Below, piece after piece: positions 27,545-36,628 of a DNA stretch of 64,000 nucleotides. Position 1 is the first letter of the stretch. Each line of letters starts with the position of its first letter. A program made the position numbers and the translations under genes. Below the pieces are notes generated by a model that worked only from the letters and a program-made list of their open reading frames with translations, ran no database searches and was not told the DNA's origin. Origin of the DNA: CBDBIK01 sp965206145 (GTDB lineage Bacteria > Pseudomonadota > Alphaproteobacteria > TMED109); contig CBDBIK010000005.1 of the NCBI GenBank assembly GCA_965206145.1, positions 310,001-374,000 of the forward strand. The letters run 5' to 3'.

Positions 27545-28905
27545 TACGGGGAAGTCCCGATCTCCGCAAGGGCCCATGCGGCGGCTTCCCGGACCCCGGG
27601 AGCATCGTCTTCAAGCGCGGCCCTGAGCACCCCGGTTGCGGTCAGTTCTCCGACGCTACCCAGTGCCTCAGCAGCAAGGGTGCGTATGTGAGGGTCATCT
27701 CCGTCAAGATGAGCAACGAGTGCCGGAGATACCTCCCTGGCTGCCGGTCCAATCTCAATGACGGCCGCAAGGGCTCCTGGCAGGAGTGCAGGATCGCCGT
27801 GTTTCAGCACGACGAGGATCTCGGCGATAGCCGCATCTCCCCCGTTGCGGAGTGCCCCGACCGCAGCCCAGACAACGTGATCATCTGGATCGCCCAGGGC
27901 GGAAACCAGGTCAGGAGCCGTTTCCGTGACCGCAGCTTCTCCCATTGCTCCCAGGGCGTCGGCGGCCGTGCGCCGGATAAAGGGATTCGAATCAAACAGC
28001 AACGGAGCGACTGCCGCCGCGCCACCGATCGCGTCCGGGCCGATATCCGTAAAACCTCGTGCAGCCTCCAGACGAATTTCGGGATCTTCGTCCCGTGCGA
28101 GCCGGACGAGGGCGGTGGACACCGATTCCAAGATGGCGGCGCGAAGCGAGGGATAATCCCGGTTCCGTTCGGCCGACGTCATGGCCTTGGGCCAAATGTT
28201 GTCCTTGGGATCCGTCAGCCACCCACTTTCTCCCGGCCAGTTGCGGTCACCCGCGATACGCCGAAGAGCCAGGATGGCCGCACGGCGGACGGACGAATCC
28301 TCGTCGTCCACAAGGGCGATTACCCGCGGAACTGAAACGCCCGCCCGTGCGCCAAGCGCGGCAAGAGCCTTGAGCGCATGAACGCGCTTGGGTGTGGATG
28401 GCTCGTCAAGCACCCGCATCAGTGCTGCAACCGCAACCGGTCCCATCTTCCCCAAGGTGGCGGAAGCGGCCTCGCGCACGATACGGTCCGGATCCTCCAA
28501 CCGGTGAATCAATTCCGGTACCGCAATGGAGGCCTTGAGTCCGAAACTTTCGAGGGCACCTGCCACTGCCCAGCGAATCTCGGGATCCGGATCGGAAAGT
28601 AGATCGACAAGGACCATCACGGTGAGGTTCGCCTGTCCACTGATCCGTTCCAGTGCCCGGATCGCCTGCATGCGGACGGTGTGATCGGGATCGTGCTTGG
28701 CCGTGCGAATCAACGCCTCAATGCCGATGTTTCCGTTCGAGCCGAATTCCCCAAGTCGCACTGCCGCGCCAAAGCGTTCTTCGGACGTCGCGGCATCGAG
28801 GCGGGAGATCACCTCACGCACCTCGTCCATTGTTGCTGCCTGCGTAGCGGCAGCAAAGGAAAACAACACGACAAAAAACGCAGAGATTCGGATTGCGGGC
28901 AGCAC
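27544..28905 (-). CDS. Exported HEAT-repeat protein
   Basis: This protein of about 450 residues consists almost entirely of HEAT/PBS-lyase-type helical repeats (recurring patterns such as DPDHTVRMQAIRALERI and DPEIRLEAARGFTDIG). They are preceded by a hydrophobic export signal, ISAFFVVLFSFAAATQA. Such repeats form a curved scaffold for protein binding. I place the start at GTG 28905; an ATG at 28974 would put 23 extra residues before the signal. It is coupled to the VWA gene, and the two probably act together in the periplasm. No enzymatic motif is seen. Confidence 0.78.
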   Translation of the reverse strand: MLPAIRISAFFVVLFSFAAATQAATMDEVREVISRLDAATSEERFGAAVRLGEFGSNGNIGIEALIRTAKHDPDHTVRMQAIRALERISGQANLTVMVLVDLLSDPDPEIRWAVAGALESFGLKASIAVPELIHRLEDPDRIVREAASATLGKMGPVAVAALMRVLDEPSTPKRVHALKALAALGARAGVSVPRVIALVDDEDSSVRRAAILALRRIAGDRNWPGESGWLTDPKDNIWPKAMTSAERNRDYPSLRAAILESVSTALVRLARDEDPEIRLEAARGFTDIGPDAIGGAAAVAPLLFDSNPFIRRTAADALGAMGEAAVTETAPDLVSALGDPDDHVVWAAVGALRNGGDAAIAEILVVLKHGDPALLPGALAAVIEIGPAAREVSPALVAHLDGDDPHIRTLAAEALGSVGELTATGVLRAALEDDAPGVREAAAWALAEIGTSP

Positions 28906-29040
28906 GACGGAAAAAATCCCTTTAGGAGATACAGAAGTTACGCATTCTAGTGCCACCTCCCCCGCAAAATACAAGGAATGTCGTCGCTAAAATCAGGCCC
29001 TATCATCTGCAACTCTCTCAATTCAAATCGGATTCCAAGC

Positions 29041-29868
29041 ATGTCTGCACCTGATACGGCACCCCCGAAGACCAAAGACTGCGCACTCACTATCAAGGAA
29101 CGGATCGCCCTCCTTGCTTTCGATCGCGACGATGTCCGCAACGCACTTACCGGAACCGCGATTCTCGAGGACATCCTTTCAGTCTGTGCCTGGATCAATC
29201 GATCCCGTGCCATATCGGTCCTCGTGATCACCGGTAAGGGAAAGGCCTTTTCCGCCGGCGGCAACGTCAAAGACATGCGAGGCAGGAGAGGAGATTTTTC
29301 AGGGCCCGTGCAGGACATCGAACATTCCTACCGGCACGGAATTCAGCGTATCCCTCGAGCCATTACCTCTCTCGACATTCCGGTAATTGCCGCCGTAAAC
29401 GGTGCCGCCGTCGGCGCAGGTTGCGACCTAACATGCATGTGCGACATCCGCATCGGTGGGCGTTCCGCACGGTTTGCCGAAAGTTTCGTGAACCTCGGAA
29501 TCATTCCGGGCGACGGTGGGGCCTGGTTTCTTCCCAAGGCCGTAGGCCGACAACGCGCCGCCGAAATGACCTTCTCCGGTCGCATGGTGGATGCCGACGA
29601 GGCACTCAGGATCGGACTCCTCCTCGAAGTGGTCGATGATGACGCCTTGCAAGATCGCGCTCTTGAAATGGCTGCCACGTTCGCATCCAAACCACCGGTT
29701 GCACTCCGTTATGCCAAGCGGCTGATACGAATGGGAGAAAACATGCCGCTTGAGGAGTTCCTCGATCTCTGTGCCGTTTTCCAGGGCGTCGCGCATCAAA
29801 CGGACGACCACCACGAAGCGCTGGCCGCATTCTTCGAGAAGCGCGAGGGATCCTGGAAGGGTTTATGA
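29041..29868 (+). CDS. Enoyl-CoA hydratase/isomerase (crotonase family)
   Basis: This protein of 275 residues has the crotonase fold. The oxyanion-hole segments are AFSAGGNVKDM and NGAAVGAGCDLTCMCDIRI, and FAESFVNLGIIPGDGGAWFLPKAVG covers the region holding the usual catalytic glutamates. It would hydrate or isomerise an acyl-CoA thioester, most likely in fatty-acid or aromatic degradation. The ATG at 29041 gives normal length. It stands alone, divergent from the HEAT gene and convergent with uppP. Confidence 0.87.
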   Translation: MSAPDTAPPKTKDCALTIKERIALLAFDRDDVRNALTGTAILEDILSVCAWINRSRAISVLVITGKGKAFSAGGNVKDMRGRRGDFSGPVQDIEHSYRHGIQRIPRAITSLDIPVIAAVNGAAVGAGCDLTCMCDIRIGGRSARFAESFVNLGIIPGDGGAWFLPKAVGRQRAAEMTFSGRMVDADEALRIGLLLEVVDDDALQDRALEMAATFASKPPVALRYAKRLIRMGENMPLEEFLDLCAVFQGVAHQTDDHHEALAAFFEKREGSWKGL

Positions 29869-29875
29869 CCCGGTC

Positions 29876-30682
29876 TCACCAAAGGGCGGCGAGCACGACG
29901 AGGCCCCCTGCAAGAGCAAGGCGATACACCACGAATGGAAGAAAACTCCGGTTCCGCACCCAGCGAACCAACAGGGTAATCGACGCAAGCGCGGCCAGGA
30001 ACGAAACCAAGGTCACGATCCCAACAGCCCAGGTCAGCACGGGATCTCCGTCATCCCAGAGCTCCAACCCTTCCACAATTCCTGCACCGAGGATCGCCGG
30101 CATTCCAAGCAACAGCGCAAGCCGGGTCGCATCGGCCCTGTTGAAACCCACGATCAGGCTTCCCGTCATAGCCGCCCCTGCTCTGCTCATCCCGGGAATG
30201 AGGGCAAGCGTCTGCATCAACCCGACGAAAAGGTAGCGAGGAAGCCCCGAGGGCAAGGATTCGATCTTCAGCCATCCCCGATCGGCACACAGCAGTAGAA
30301 TCGCACCACCTGCCATGGCGGTAGCCAGAACTTCGAAACGCGCGAGAACACCCGCCGGGACATGCAGGGCAACAAGTGCCCCAGCAAAGAACAACGGTAT
30401 CGTGGCGAGCAGGATTCCCGCCGCCTCCCTGGATACCGATCCCTTCCTCTCAACGGGATCAAAGAAACCCACGGCACCTCGAAACAGTTGAGCGACATCT
30501 CGGCGGTAGTGGAGTACGACGGCAGCGAACGTTCCCACATGGGCCGAAACAGCCAATGTCCGCCCGGTGTCTGGCCAATCGAAGAGACGCTCGAGCGCAA
30601 AAAGATGAGCCGAGGAACTCACCGGAAGGAATTCCGTACCTCCCTGCACAAGGCCGTAGACGACAAGTTCCAGATCAAACAT
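29876..30682 (-). CDS. uppP: Undecaprenyl-diphosphatase
   Basis: This integral membrane enzyme of 268 residues dephosphorylates undecaprenyl diphosphate, recycling the carrier lipid for peptidoglycan synthesis. The signature QGGTEFLPVSSSAHL lies near the N-terminus and the second active-site segment is IPGMSRAGAAMTGSL, with several hydrophobic helices between and after. The ATG at 30682 gives MFDLELVVYGLVQGG, the usual family start. A longer frame from 30811 would overlap the divergent queG. Overproduction of this family gives bacitracin resistance. Confidence 0.9.
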   Translation of the reverse strand: MFDLELVVYGLVQGGTEFLPVSSSAHLFALERLFDWPDTGRTLAVSAHVGTFAAVVLHYRRDVAQLFRGAVGFFDPVERKGSVSREAAGILLATIPLFFAGALVALHVPAGVLARFEVLATAMAGGAILLLCADRGWLKIESLPSGLPRYLFVGLMQTLALIPGMSRAGAAMTGSLIVGFNRADATRLALLLGMPAILGAGIVEGLELWDDGDPVLTWAVGIVTLVSFLAALASITLLVRWVRNRSFLPFVVYRLALAGGLVVLAALW

Positions 30683-30768
30683 GAAAGAAAACTCTGGGCG
30701 AAGGGGGCGTATCTTAGACTTTGAGGCAGGTAAATGATGGAAACTTCTTGGTGATTCCCGTGAGAAAG

Positions 30769-31890
30769 ATGTCGACAACTGAGACAGCAGATCTTGTCCG
30801 TCAGCGCGCACTCCGTCTTGGTTTCGACGCGGTAGGGTTCGCGCCCGCTTCGCTTGCCCCTGAGGCGGGAGAACACTTGCGGGATTTCCTTTCCGCAGGC
30901 ATGCACGGAGACATGGGCTGGCTTGCCGACACAGCGGACCGGCGAGCTGAACCGAAAGCCTTATGGCCCGAAGCGCAATCCGTCATCGTCGTCGCCGTCA
31001 ACTACGGCCCGGACAGCAATCCCTTATCGGGCTTCGATAGTCCGACACAGGGTGTCGTCTCCATCTACGCCCGGAGCCGGGATTACCATCTCACCCTTAA
31101 GGGAAAACTGAAGCAGCTGGCCGGTTTCGTACAAGCAAAGATCGGGGGGTCGGTGAAAGTATTCGTCGACACCGCGCCCGTCATGGAAAAACCGATCGCC
31201 GCTGCCGCCGGTCTCGGTTGGCAGGGGAAACACACCAATCTTGTCTCTCGATCGTTCGGGTCCTGGCTATTCTTGGGAACAATCTTCACCAACCGGGAAC
31301 TTCCTGCAGACAGCCCGGAGGAAAATCACTGTGGTGCCTGCACCGCATGCCTGGACGCCTGCCCAACCAACGCCTTCCCCTCCCCGTACCAGCTCGATGC
31401 GCGGCGGTGCATCTCCTATCTCACCATCGAACACCAGGGTCATATCGATCGTGATCTCCGTCCGCTAATGGGAAACCGCATCTTTGGCTGCGACGACTGC
31501 CTCGCCGTCTGTCCCTGGAATAAATTCGCCCGTCCGGCAGGCGATCCTGCGTTCCTGGAACGCAAGGACTTTGCCGCCCCAAACCTTGGGGAACTCGCTG
31601 AACTTGACGATGCCGCATTCCGAACCCGCTTTGCGAACACGCCTGTAAAACGGACGGGAAGAGATCGCTTCGTCCGCAACGTCATGATCGCGCTGGGAAA
31701 CTCCGCACGCGGTGATCTTCGTGAGACTGTCCGCCGCCGGCTTGACGATCCCAGCCCACTGGTACGCGCCGCTGCTATCTGGGCACTCTCGCGCCTAGAC
31801 AAAGAATCTTTTTTCGAGGAACGCGCAACGAGATCCACCAACGAGCGCGACCCCGATGTCCGTGCCGAATGGACGGAAGAACAGACATGA
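30769..31890 (+). CDS. queG: Epoxyqueuosine reductase
   Basis: This cytosolic cobalamin and iron-sulfur enzyme of 373 residues performs the last step of queuosine synthesis in tRNA. The N-terminal GFDAVGFAP and GDMGWLADTADRR segments are typical. The two 4Fe-4S sets are CGACTACLDACPTNAF and CDDCLAVCPWN. The C-terminus has a HEAT-like segment (DDPSPLVRAAAIWALSRL), as in most QueG. I use ATG 30769; a GTG nine bases earlier is possible. Its stop overlaps the ATG of the next gene. Confidence 0.92.
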   Translation: MSTTETADLVRQRALRLGFDAVGFAPASLAPEAGEHLRDFLSAGMHGDMGWLADTADRRAEPKALWPEAQSVIVVAVNYGPDSNPLSGFDSPTQGVVSIYARSRDYHLTLKGKLKQLAGFVQAKIGGSVKVFVDTAPVMEKPIAAAAGLGWQGKHTNLVSRSFGSWLFLGTIFTNRELPADSPEENHCGACTACLDACPTNAFPSPYQLDARRCISYLTIEHQGHIDRDLRPLMGNRIFGCDDCLAVCPWNKFARPAGDPAFLERKDFAAPNLGELAELDDAAFRTRFANTPVKRTGRDRFVRNVMIALGNSARGDLRETVRRRLDDPSPLVRAAAIWALSRLDKESFFEERATRSTNERDPDVRAEWTEEQT

Positions 31891-32792
31891 CAGGGCCGAT
31901 CGCCTGCCTGGGTTTGGGCTACACCGCTTCGCGCTTTGCCTATATCGCCACAAAACAGGGATTCGAGGTTCGGGGGACAACCGGAAATGCCGAACTTCGC
32001 CAGAAACTCAGCAAGGCGGGTATCCGGGCGTTACCGCGCGAACCAGGCAACGAAACTCGGACCCTCGATGGAGCAACGGCCTTGATCGTATCCGCTCCGC
32101 CGGGTGGGAACGGTTGCCCGATATTCACCCAACATCATTCTCGTATTCGTTCCGGCGAACTCGCCTGGATGGCCTACCTCTCCTCCACAGCCGTCTACGG
32201 GGATCGCGGCGGCGCGTGGGTCGATGAAGAGGCCAGGATTGACCCGCCGAATGCGGGACCTGGGCAAAGGCGTCACACGGCGGAAAGGATGTGGCAGCAA
32301 TTTGGTGAGGAAACGGGTATCCCTGTGGCCATCCTCCGGCTCGCTGGAATCTACGGTCCAGGGCGAGGTTTTCTGAGCCTCGTCCGCAAGGGATGGACAA
32401 GCCGCATCGACAAACCAGGTCACGTTTTCTCTCGAATTCACGTGGACGACATCGTCCGAATTCTGCTTGCGGGCCTTGCGCAGCGCATCGCCGGTGTCTT
32501 CAACGTCGCCGACGGACATCCAGCATCCCAGGCGGATGTAGCCGCAGAGGCATGTCGCCTGTTGGGAAAGGAGGTTCCTGAGATGGTCCCGTTTGGGCTC
32601 GCACGAGAGAGCATGTCCCCCAGTTCTTTGAGACGCTGGATGGAAAACCGGAAGGTGAGAGCCGAAAAGATCCTGTCCACACTCGGAATCGATCTCCTCT
32701 ACCCGGATTATCTCTCCGGGTTCAGAGCGACGCTTGCCGAAGAGAAGGCATCCTCCTTAATCACGCCAAGAAGCGACTCAAGCGTTTTCTGA
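31887..32792 (+). CDS. NAD-dependent epimerase-like SDR protein (YeeZ-like)
   Basis: This atypical extended SDR of 301 residues begins with a Rossmann motif CLGLGYTASRFA. Strand and loop segments ALIVSAPPGG, YLSSTAVYGDRGG, ILRLAGIYGPGRG and HVDDIVRILLAGL match the YeeZ/sugar-epimerase-like group. The catalytic tyrosine position is replaced or displaced (no clear YxxxK), as is common in this group. The ATG overlaps the queG stop (ATGA). Its 3' end overlaps the convergent hydrolase gene by 85 bases. Function unknown. Confidence 0.8.
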   Translation: MTGPIACLGLGYTASRFAYIATKQGFEVRGTTGNAELRQKLSKAGIRALPREPGNETRTLDGATALIVSAPPGGNGCPIFTQHHSRIRSGELAWMAYLSSTAVYGDRGGAWVDEEARIDPPNAGPGQRRHTAERMWQQFGEETGIPVAILRLAGIYGPGRGFLSLVRKGWTSRIDKPGHVFSRIHVDDIVRILLAGLAQRIAGVFNVADGHPASQADVAAEACRLLGKEVPEMVPFGLARESMSPSSLRRWMENRKVRAEKILSTLGIDLLYPDYLSGFRATLAEEKASSLITPRSDSSVF

Positions 32793-33502
32793 AGCCGCTC
32801 GATGTCCTGCGGTTCAGACAGGCGATGATCACCGTCCTTGACGAACATCACTTCCACCTCGGTCGATTCAAGCGCTTCCGCAAGGCGCAATGGAGTCTCC
32901 CGGGAGACTGCCTCATCGCGGAGACCATGAAGCAGTCGCACTGGACATGTAAGAGAGATGGTGCCGTCAAGCAACATGTGTTCATCCGCTTCGCCGATAA
33001 GATCCTGCGTGATCACGTACCCCTCTTCGCTGTATGCCGACGGAATAGAAACCTTTCCATCGCGCTCAATGGCCGCTCGTTGGTCGTCGTCGAGTTCCTC
33101 TTCCCATATGTGTCGGGTGAAGTCGGGGGCCGCTGCGATGCCGACTATTCCTGCCACTCTCGACGGCCGGGCCACAGCCGCCAGAAGGGCGATCCAGCCG
33201 CCCATGCTGGATCCCACCAGGACCTGAGGCCCTTCCGTAGCTTCATCGAGAATGGCAAGTGCGTCCTCGGTCCAACGCCCGATCGTACCGTCCTCGAAAC
33301 GGCCCGAAGAGATCCCGTGGCCTAAGTAGTCGAAGCGAACGAAGGCCCGATCCTGCTCTTGGCACCACTCTTCAAGAGCGGTCGCCTTGGTTCCTGTCAT
33401 ATCTGACATGAAGCCGCCAAGAAAAACGACTCCTGGCGTCTGTCCAAGCGAGCGCTCGAAAGCGATTCGCGCACCATCGGGACGGGCGACGAATGAGGGC
33501 AT
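32708..33502 (-). CDS. Alpha/beta hydrolase
   Basis: This serine hydrolase of 264 residues carries the nucleophile elbow GSSMGGW, an oxyanion segment VVFLGGFMSDMTG, an acid in HGLRDEAVS and a catalytic histidine in VKDGDHRLSE. The sequence is close in pattern to the ABHD10-like thioesterase/carboxylesterase group of alphaproteobacteria. It is likely cytosolic. It lies between infC (upstream on the same strand) and a convergent SDR. Substrate unknown. Confidence 0.85.
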   Translation of the reverse strand: MPSFVARPDGARIAFERSLGQTPGVVFLGGFMSDMTGTKATALEEWCQEQDRAFVRFDYLGHGISSGRFEDGTIGRWTEDALAILDEATEGPQVLVGSSMGGWIALLAAVARPSRVAGIVGIAAAPDFTRHIWEEELDDDQRAAIERDGKVSIPSAYSEEGYVITQDLIGEADEHMLLDGTISLTCPVRLLHGLRDEAVSRETPLRLAEALESTEVEVMFVKDGDHRLSEPQDIERLQKTLESLLGVIKEDAFSSASVALNPER

Positions 33503-33520
33503 CGTCGAAAGTGCGGGGAA

Positions 33521-34255
33521 CTATTCCGCCGGTTCGGACACGGGCTCTTCGGACTCGGAAGCGATCGAAAGTTCGATCTCGGGCTCAGATTTGATCTCGG
33601 ATTCGAGTTCCGAATCTGGTGCAGAGTTGGGTGTAGCTTTGACAGGAGCCGCGACGGCGACAATTGCGGACGTCTCCACAGGCTCTCCATCATCGGAACG
33701 CTGCTGACCCAGGCCTTGCGCTGGAGCGACGACCATCACCATCTGTCGACCTTCGAGAAGCGGGTTCTGCTCAACCTTGATTCGTTCCCCTAGTTCCTCA
33801 CGAACCCTGTTCAGGACCTTGGTCCCCAGGTTCTGGTGCGCCATCTCCCTGCCCCGGAATCTGAGCGTCACCTTTACCTTATTCCCCTCGTTGAGGAAGC
33901 GCGTGACGCTCCGCATTTTTACGTCGTAGTCGTGCTCGTCGATGTTGGGGCGAATCTTGACTTCTTTGACCTCGAAGGTCCGTTGGCGTTTTTTCGCCTC
34001 GCGAGCCTTGCGCTGATCCCGGTAGCGGTACTTGCCATAATCAAGGAGTTTGCAAACGGGTGGACTCGCGTCGGGCGAAACCTCAACCAGGTCGAGCCCT
34101 GCTTCCTCTGCGCGCTCCAAGCCTTCCCGGAGAGACACGACACCAACCATGGCTCCGTCGTGGTCGATAAGGCGAATCGGATCAATTTTGATGTCTTCGT
34201 TGACTCTCGGTCCTTTGTCCGCTTGAGCAACCGGTCTCGTCGGTGCCCTAGCGAT
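33521..34255 (-). CDS. infC: Translation initiation factor IF-3, non-AUG start
   Basis: IF-3 binds the 30S subunit, blocks premature 50S joining and proofreads the start codon. The N-domain (GPRVNEDIKIDPIRLID...GVVSLREGLERAEEAGLDLVEVSP), linker lysines and C-domain (VKIRPNIDEHDYDVKMRSVT, VKVTLRFRGREMAH) are complete. An extra C-terminal tail rich in Ser/Glu follows. No ATG is near the family start; the candidates are ATC at 34255, eight bases after GGAG, or ATT at 34261. Rare start codons on infC are a known autoregulatory device in bacteria. It follows thrS by about 17 bases, the usual order. Confidence 0.9.
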   Translation of the reverse strand: MARAPTRPVAQADKGPRVNEDIKIDPIRLIDHDGAMVGVVSLREGLERAEEAGLDLVEVSPDASPPVCKLLDYGKYRYRDQRKAREAKKRQRTFEVKEVKIRPNIDEHDYDVKMRSVTRFLNEGNKVKVTLRFRGREMAHQNLGTKVLNRVREELGERIKVEQNPLLEGRQMVMVVAPAQGLGQQRSDDGEPVETSAIVAVAAPVKATPNSAPDSELESEIKSEPEIELSIASESEEPVSEPAE

Positions 34256-34272
34256 GAGAATTTCTCCGCAAT

Positions 34273-36225
34273 CTATTCCCCTTTCCTGGGAGGTTTTGCC
34301 TCTGCAGCCAGTGTAGAGACGCATTCTTTCAGTGCAAGAATTCTTTGTCCCTCTTGGCCCAGTCGGCGGATGGCGACGTTCCGAGCCTCGACCTCGCGGC
34401 GGCCAACGGCGAGAATCACCGGCGTCTTTGCCAAGCTGTGCTCGCGCACCTTGTAGCCGATTTTTTCATTCCTGAGGTCCATTCCGACCCGAAGACCTGC
34501 CTCCTTGAGATGACTTTTAACTTCACGCGCATACTCATCAGCAGCGGAGACAACCGTGGCTACTAGCACCTGCACGGGAGAAAGCCATAAAGGAAGGTTG
34601 CCGGCGTGGTGCTCGATCAGAATTCCGATAAATCTCTCAAATGACCCAAGAATCGCACGATGAAGCATCACCGGGCGCTCACGTTCTCCAGATTCGCTCG
34701 CATAGCGAGCATCGAGTCGCTCTGGTAGAACAAAATCCACCTGCAAGGTACCGCACTGCCAATCCCGTCCGATGGCATCCGAAAGAACAAACTCAAGCTT
34801 CGGCCCGTAGAAAGCCCCCTCACCGGAATTGATTTCACAGGGCAATCCCACTTCCTCAACAGCTTTGCGAAGCGATGTCTCGGCACGGTCCCACACCTCG
34901 TCCTCCCCAGCCCGTACCTCGGGCCGGTCTGCAAAATTCACCTGTACTTCGTCAAACCCGAAATCCGAGTAGATGGATCTCAAAAGACGGATAAACCGCT
35001 CCGTCTCCGAAGTAACCTGCTCCTCGGTGCAGAAAATATGGGCATCGTCCTGGGTGAACGCACGAAGTCGCATCAGGCCGTGCAACGCACCGGACGGCTC
35101 GTAACGGTGGCACGACCCGAACTCCGCCATGCGCAGAGGAAGGTCTCGGTAGCTCTTCAGGCCTTGGCGGTAGATCTGGACGTGCCCAGGACAGTTCATG
35201 GGTTTCAGGGCGAACGTCCGTCCGCCCTCCTCGTCCGTTTCGGCAATCAGCATGTGCTCGCGAAATTTTTCCCAGTGCCCCGAACGTTCCCACAGTGCTC
35301 GATCTACGAGCTCAGGTGTATGCACTTCCACGTACTCCTCGGCCTCAAGGCGGCGGCGCATGTAGGAGGCGATTTCCCGATAGAGGGTCCAGCCCTTGGG
35401 ATGCCAGAACGTCGCGCCTGACGCCTCCGGCTGAAAATGAAAGAGGTTCATTTCACGTCCCAGACGGCGGTGATCGCGCCGTTCCGCTTCCACAAGGCGA
35501 ACGAGGTAATCGTCGAGCTCCTTCTTCGTGCGCCACGCGGTCCCGTAGACACGCTGGAGCATCTCGTTCTGGGAATCGCCGCGCCAGTAGGCACCGGCGA
35601 GTCGGGTGAGCTTGAAGGCCGTGCCCAAGCGACCGGTGGAGGGAAGATGGGGCCCCCGGCACAGGTCCACGAAATCCCCCTGGCGATAAATCGTGATCTC
35701 CTCTCCCTCCGGGAGGTCGCGGATGATTTCAGCTTTGTAGAGCTCGCCCACGGATTCGAAATGGAGAATCGCATCTTCACGCTCCCACACCTCGCGCATC
35801 ACCGATTCATCACGGGCGACGATCTCACGCATCCTCTTCTCCATCGCTTCCAGGTCCTCAGGAGAGAAAGGCTTTTGACGCGCGAAATCGTAGTAGAAAC
35901 CGTCCTCGATGGCCGGACCAATGGTCACCTGCACATCCGGATAGAGTTCCTTGGCCGCCTCGGCGAGAACGTGTGCGGCGTCATGACGAATGAGTTCGAG
36001 AACGTCCGCGTCATCATCCTTGAGCGTGACAATGTGGATCTCAGTATCCGCGTTGATCGGGCGGGAGAGATCGCGAAGCTCTCCGCCAATGCGGACCGCG
36101 ATCGCGGCCTTGGCGAGACTCTTCGAAATGTCGGAGGCCACGTCGAACCCCGTTACCGAAGGCGCGTAGCTCCGAGCACTCCCATCGGGGAAGGTCAGTG
36201 TGACTTGATCAGGGCCAGTGCTCAC
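34273..36225 (-). CDS. thrS: Threonyl-tRNA synthetase
   Basis: This class II synthetase of about 650 residues charges tRNA-Thr. It has the TGS domain (VTLTFPDGSARSY), the editing domain with the metal histidines in HDAAHVLAEA, the class II core (GATFWHPKGWTLY, LKPMNCPGHVQIY, RAFTQDDAHIFC) and a C-terminal anticodon-binding domain (VATVVSAADEYAREV). I chose GTG 36225 because GGAGAG precedes it and the product matches family length; an upstream start would add an unlike tail. It is the upstream gene of infC. A threonine tRNA with an intron lies elsewhere in the window, at 16.4 kb. Confidence 0.95.
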   Translation of the reverse strand: MSTGPDQVTLTFPDGSARSYAPSVTGFDVASDISKSLAKAAIAVRIGGELRDLSRPINADTEIHIVTLKDDDADVLELIRHDAAHVLAEAAKELYPDVQVTIGPAIEDGFYYDFARQKPFSPEDLEAMEKRMREIVARDESVMREVWEREDAILHFESVGELYKAEIIRDLPEGEEITIYRQGDFVDLCRGPHLPSTGRLGTAFKLTRLAGAYWRGDSQNEMLQRVYGTAWRTKKELDDYLVRLVEAERRDHRRLGREMNLFHFQPEASGATFWHPKGWTLYREIASYMRRRLEAEEYVEVHTPELVDRALWERSGHWEKFREHMLIAETDEEGGRTFALKPMNCPGHVQIYRQGLKSYRDLPLRMAEFGSCHRYEPSGALHGLMRLRAFTQDDAHIFCTEEQVTSETERFIRLLRSIYSDFGFDEVQVNFADRPEVRAGEDEVWDRAETSLRKAVEEVGLPCEINSGEGAFYGPKLEFVLSDAIGRDWQCGTLQVDFVLPERLDARYASESGERERPVMLHRAILGSFERFIGILIEHHAGNLPLWLSPVQVLVATVVSAADEYAREVKSHLKEAGLRVGMDLRNEKIGYKVREHSLAKTPVILAVGRREVEARNVAIRRLGQEGQRILALKECVSTLAAEAKPPRKGE

Positions 36226-36362
36226 AGCACTCTCCGGAATCTCGAAATTAAAAAAAGAATTCGATCTGCCCTGCATGCCCGGTCGAGAAGTTCCGAGGCT
36301 CCAGTCTGCCATGAACGGCAAGTGGAAAGCCTATTTTCGAACAATGTCTTCCGGGTAACGAG

Positions 36363-36438
<76 letters not shown>

Positions 36439-36628
36439 GGATGGAGCGGATTTCTTGCACGCCCCGTTGAGGAGTGTCAAACACTGGGTGCACGGAAGGA
36501 AAAATCTGGCAAGCCCTGTTCATCGGCCTCGCGTTGAGAATTTGGGACATTTCCGCCACTCTCCGCCACTTGGTCGAGATGCCGCCACGCATAGACCCAT
36601 TCGTCTTCCTCGTCCTTCGGAGACAGTC

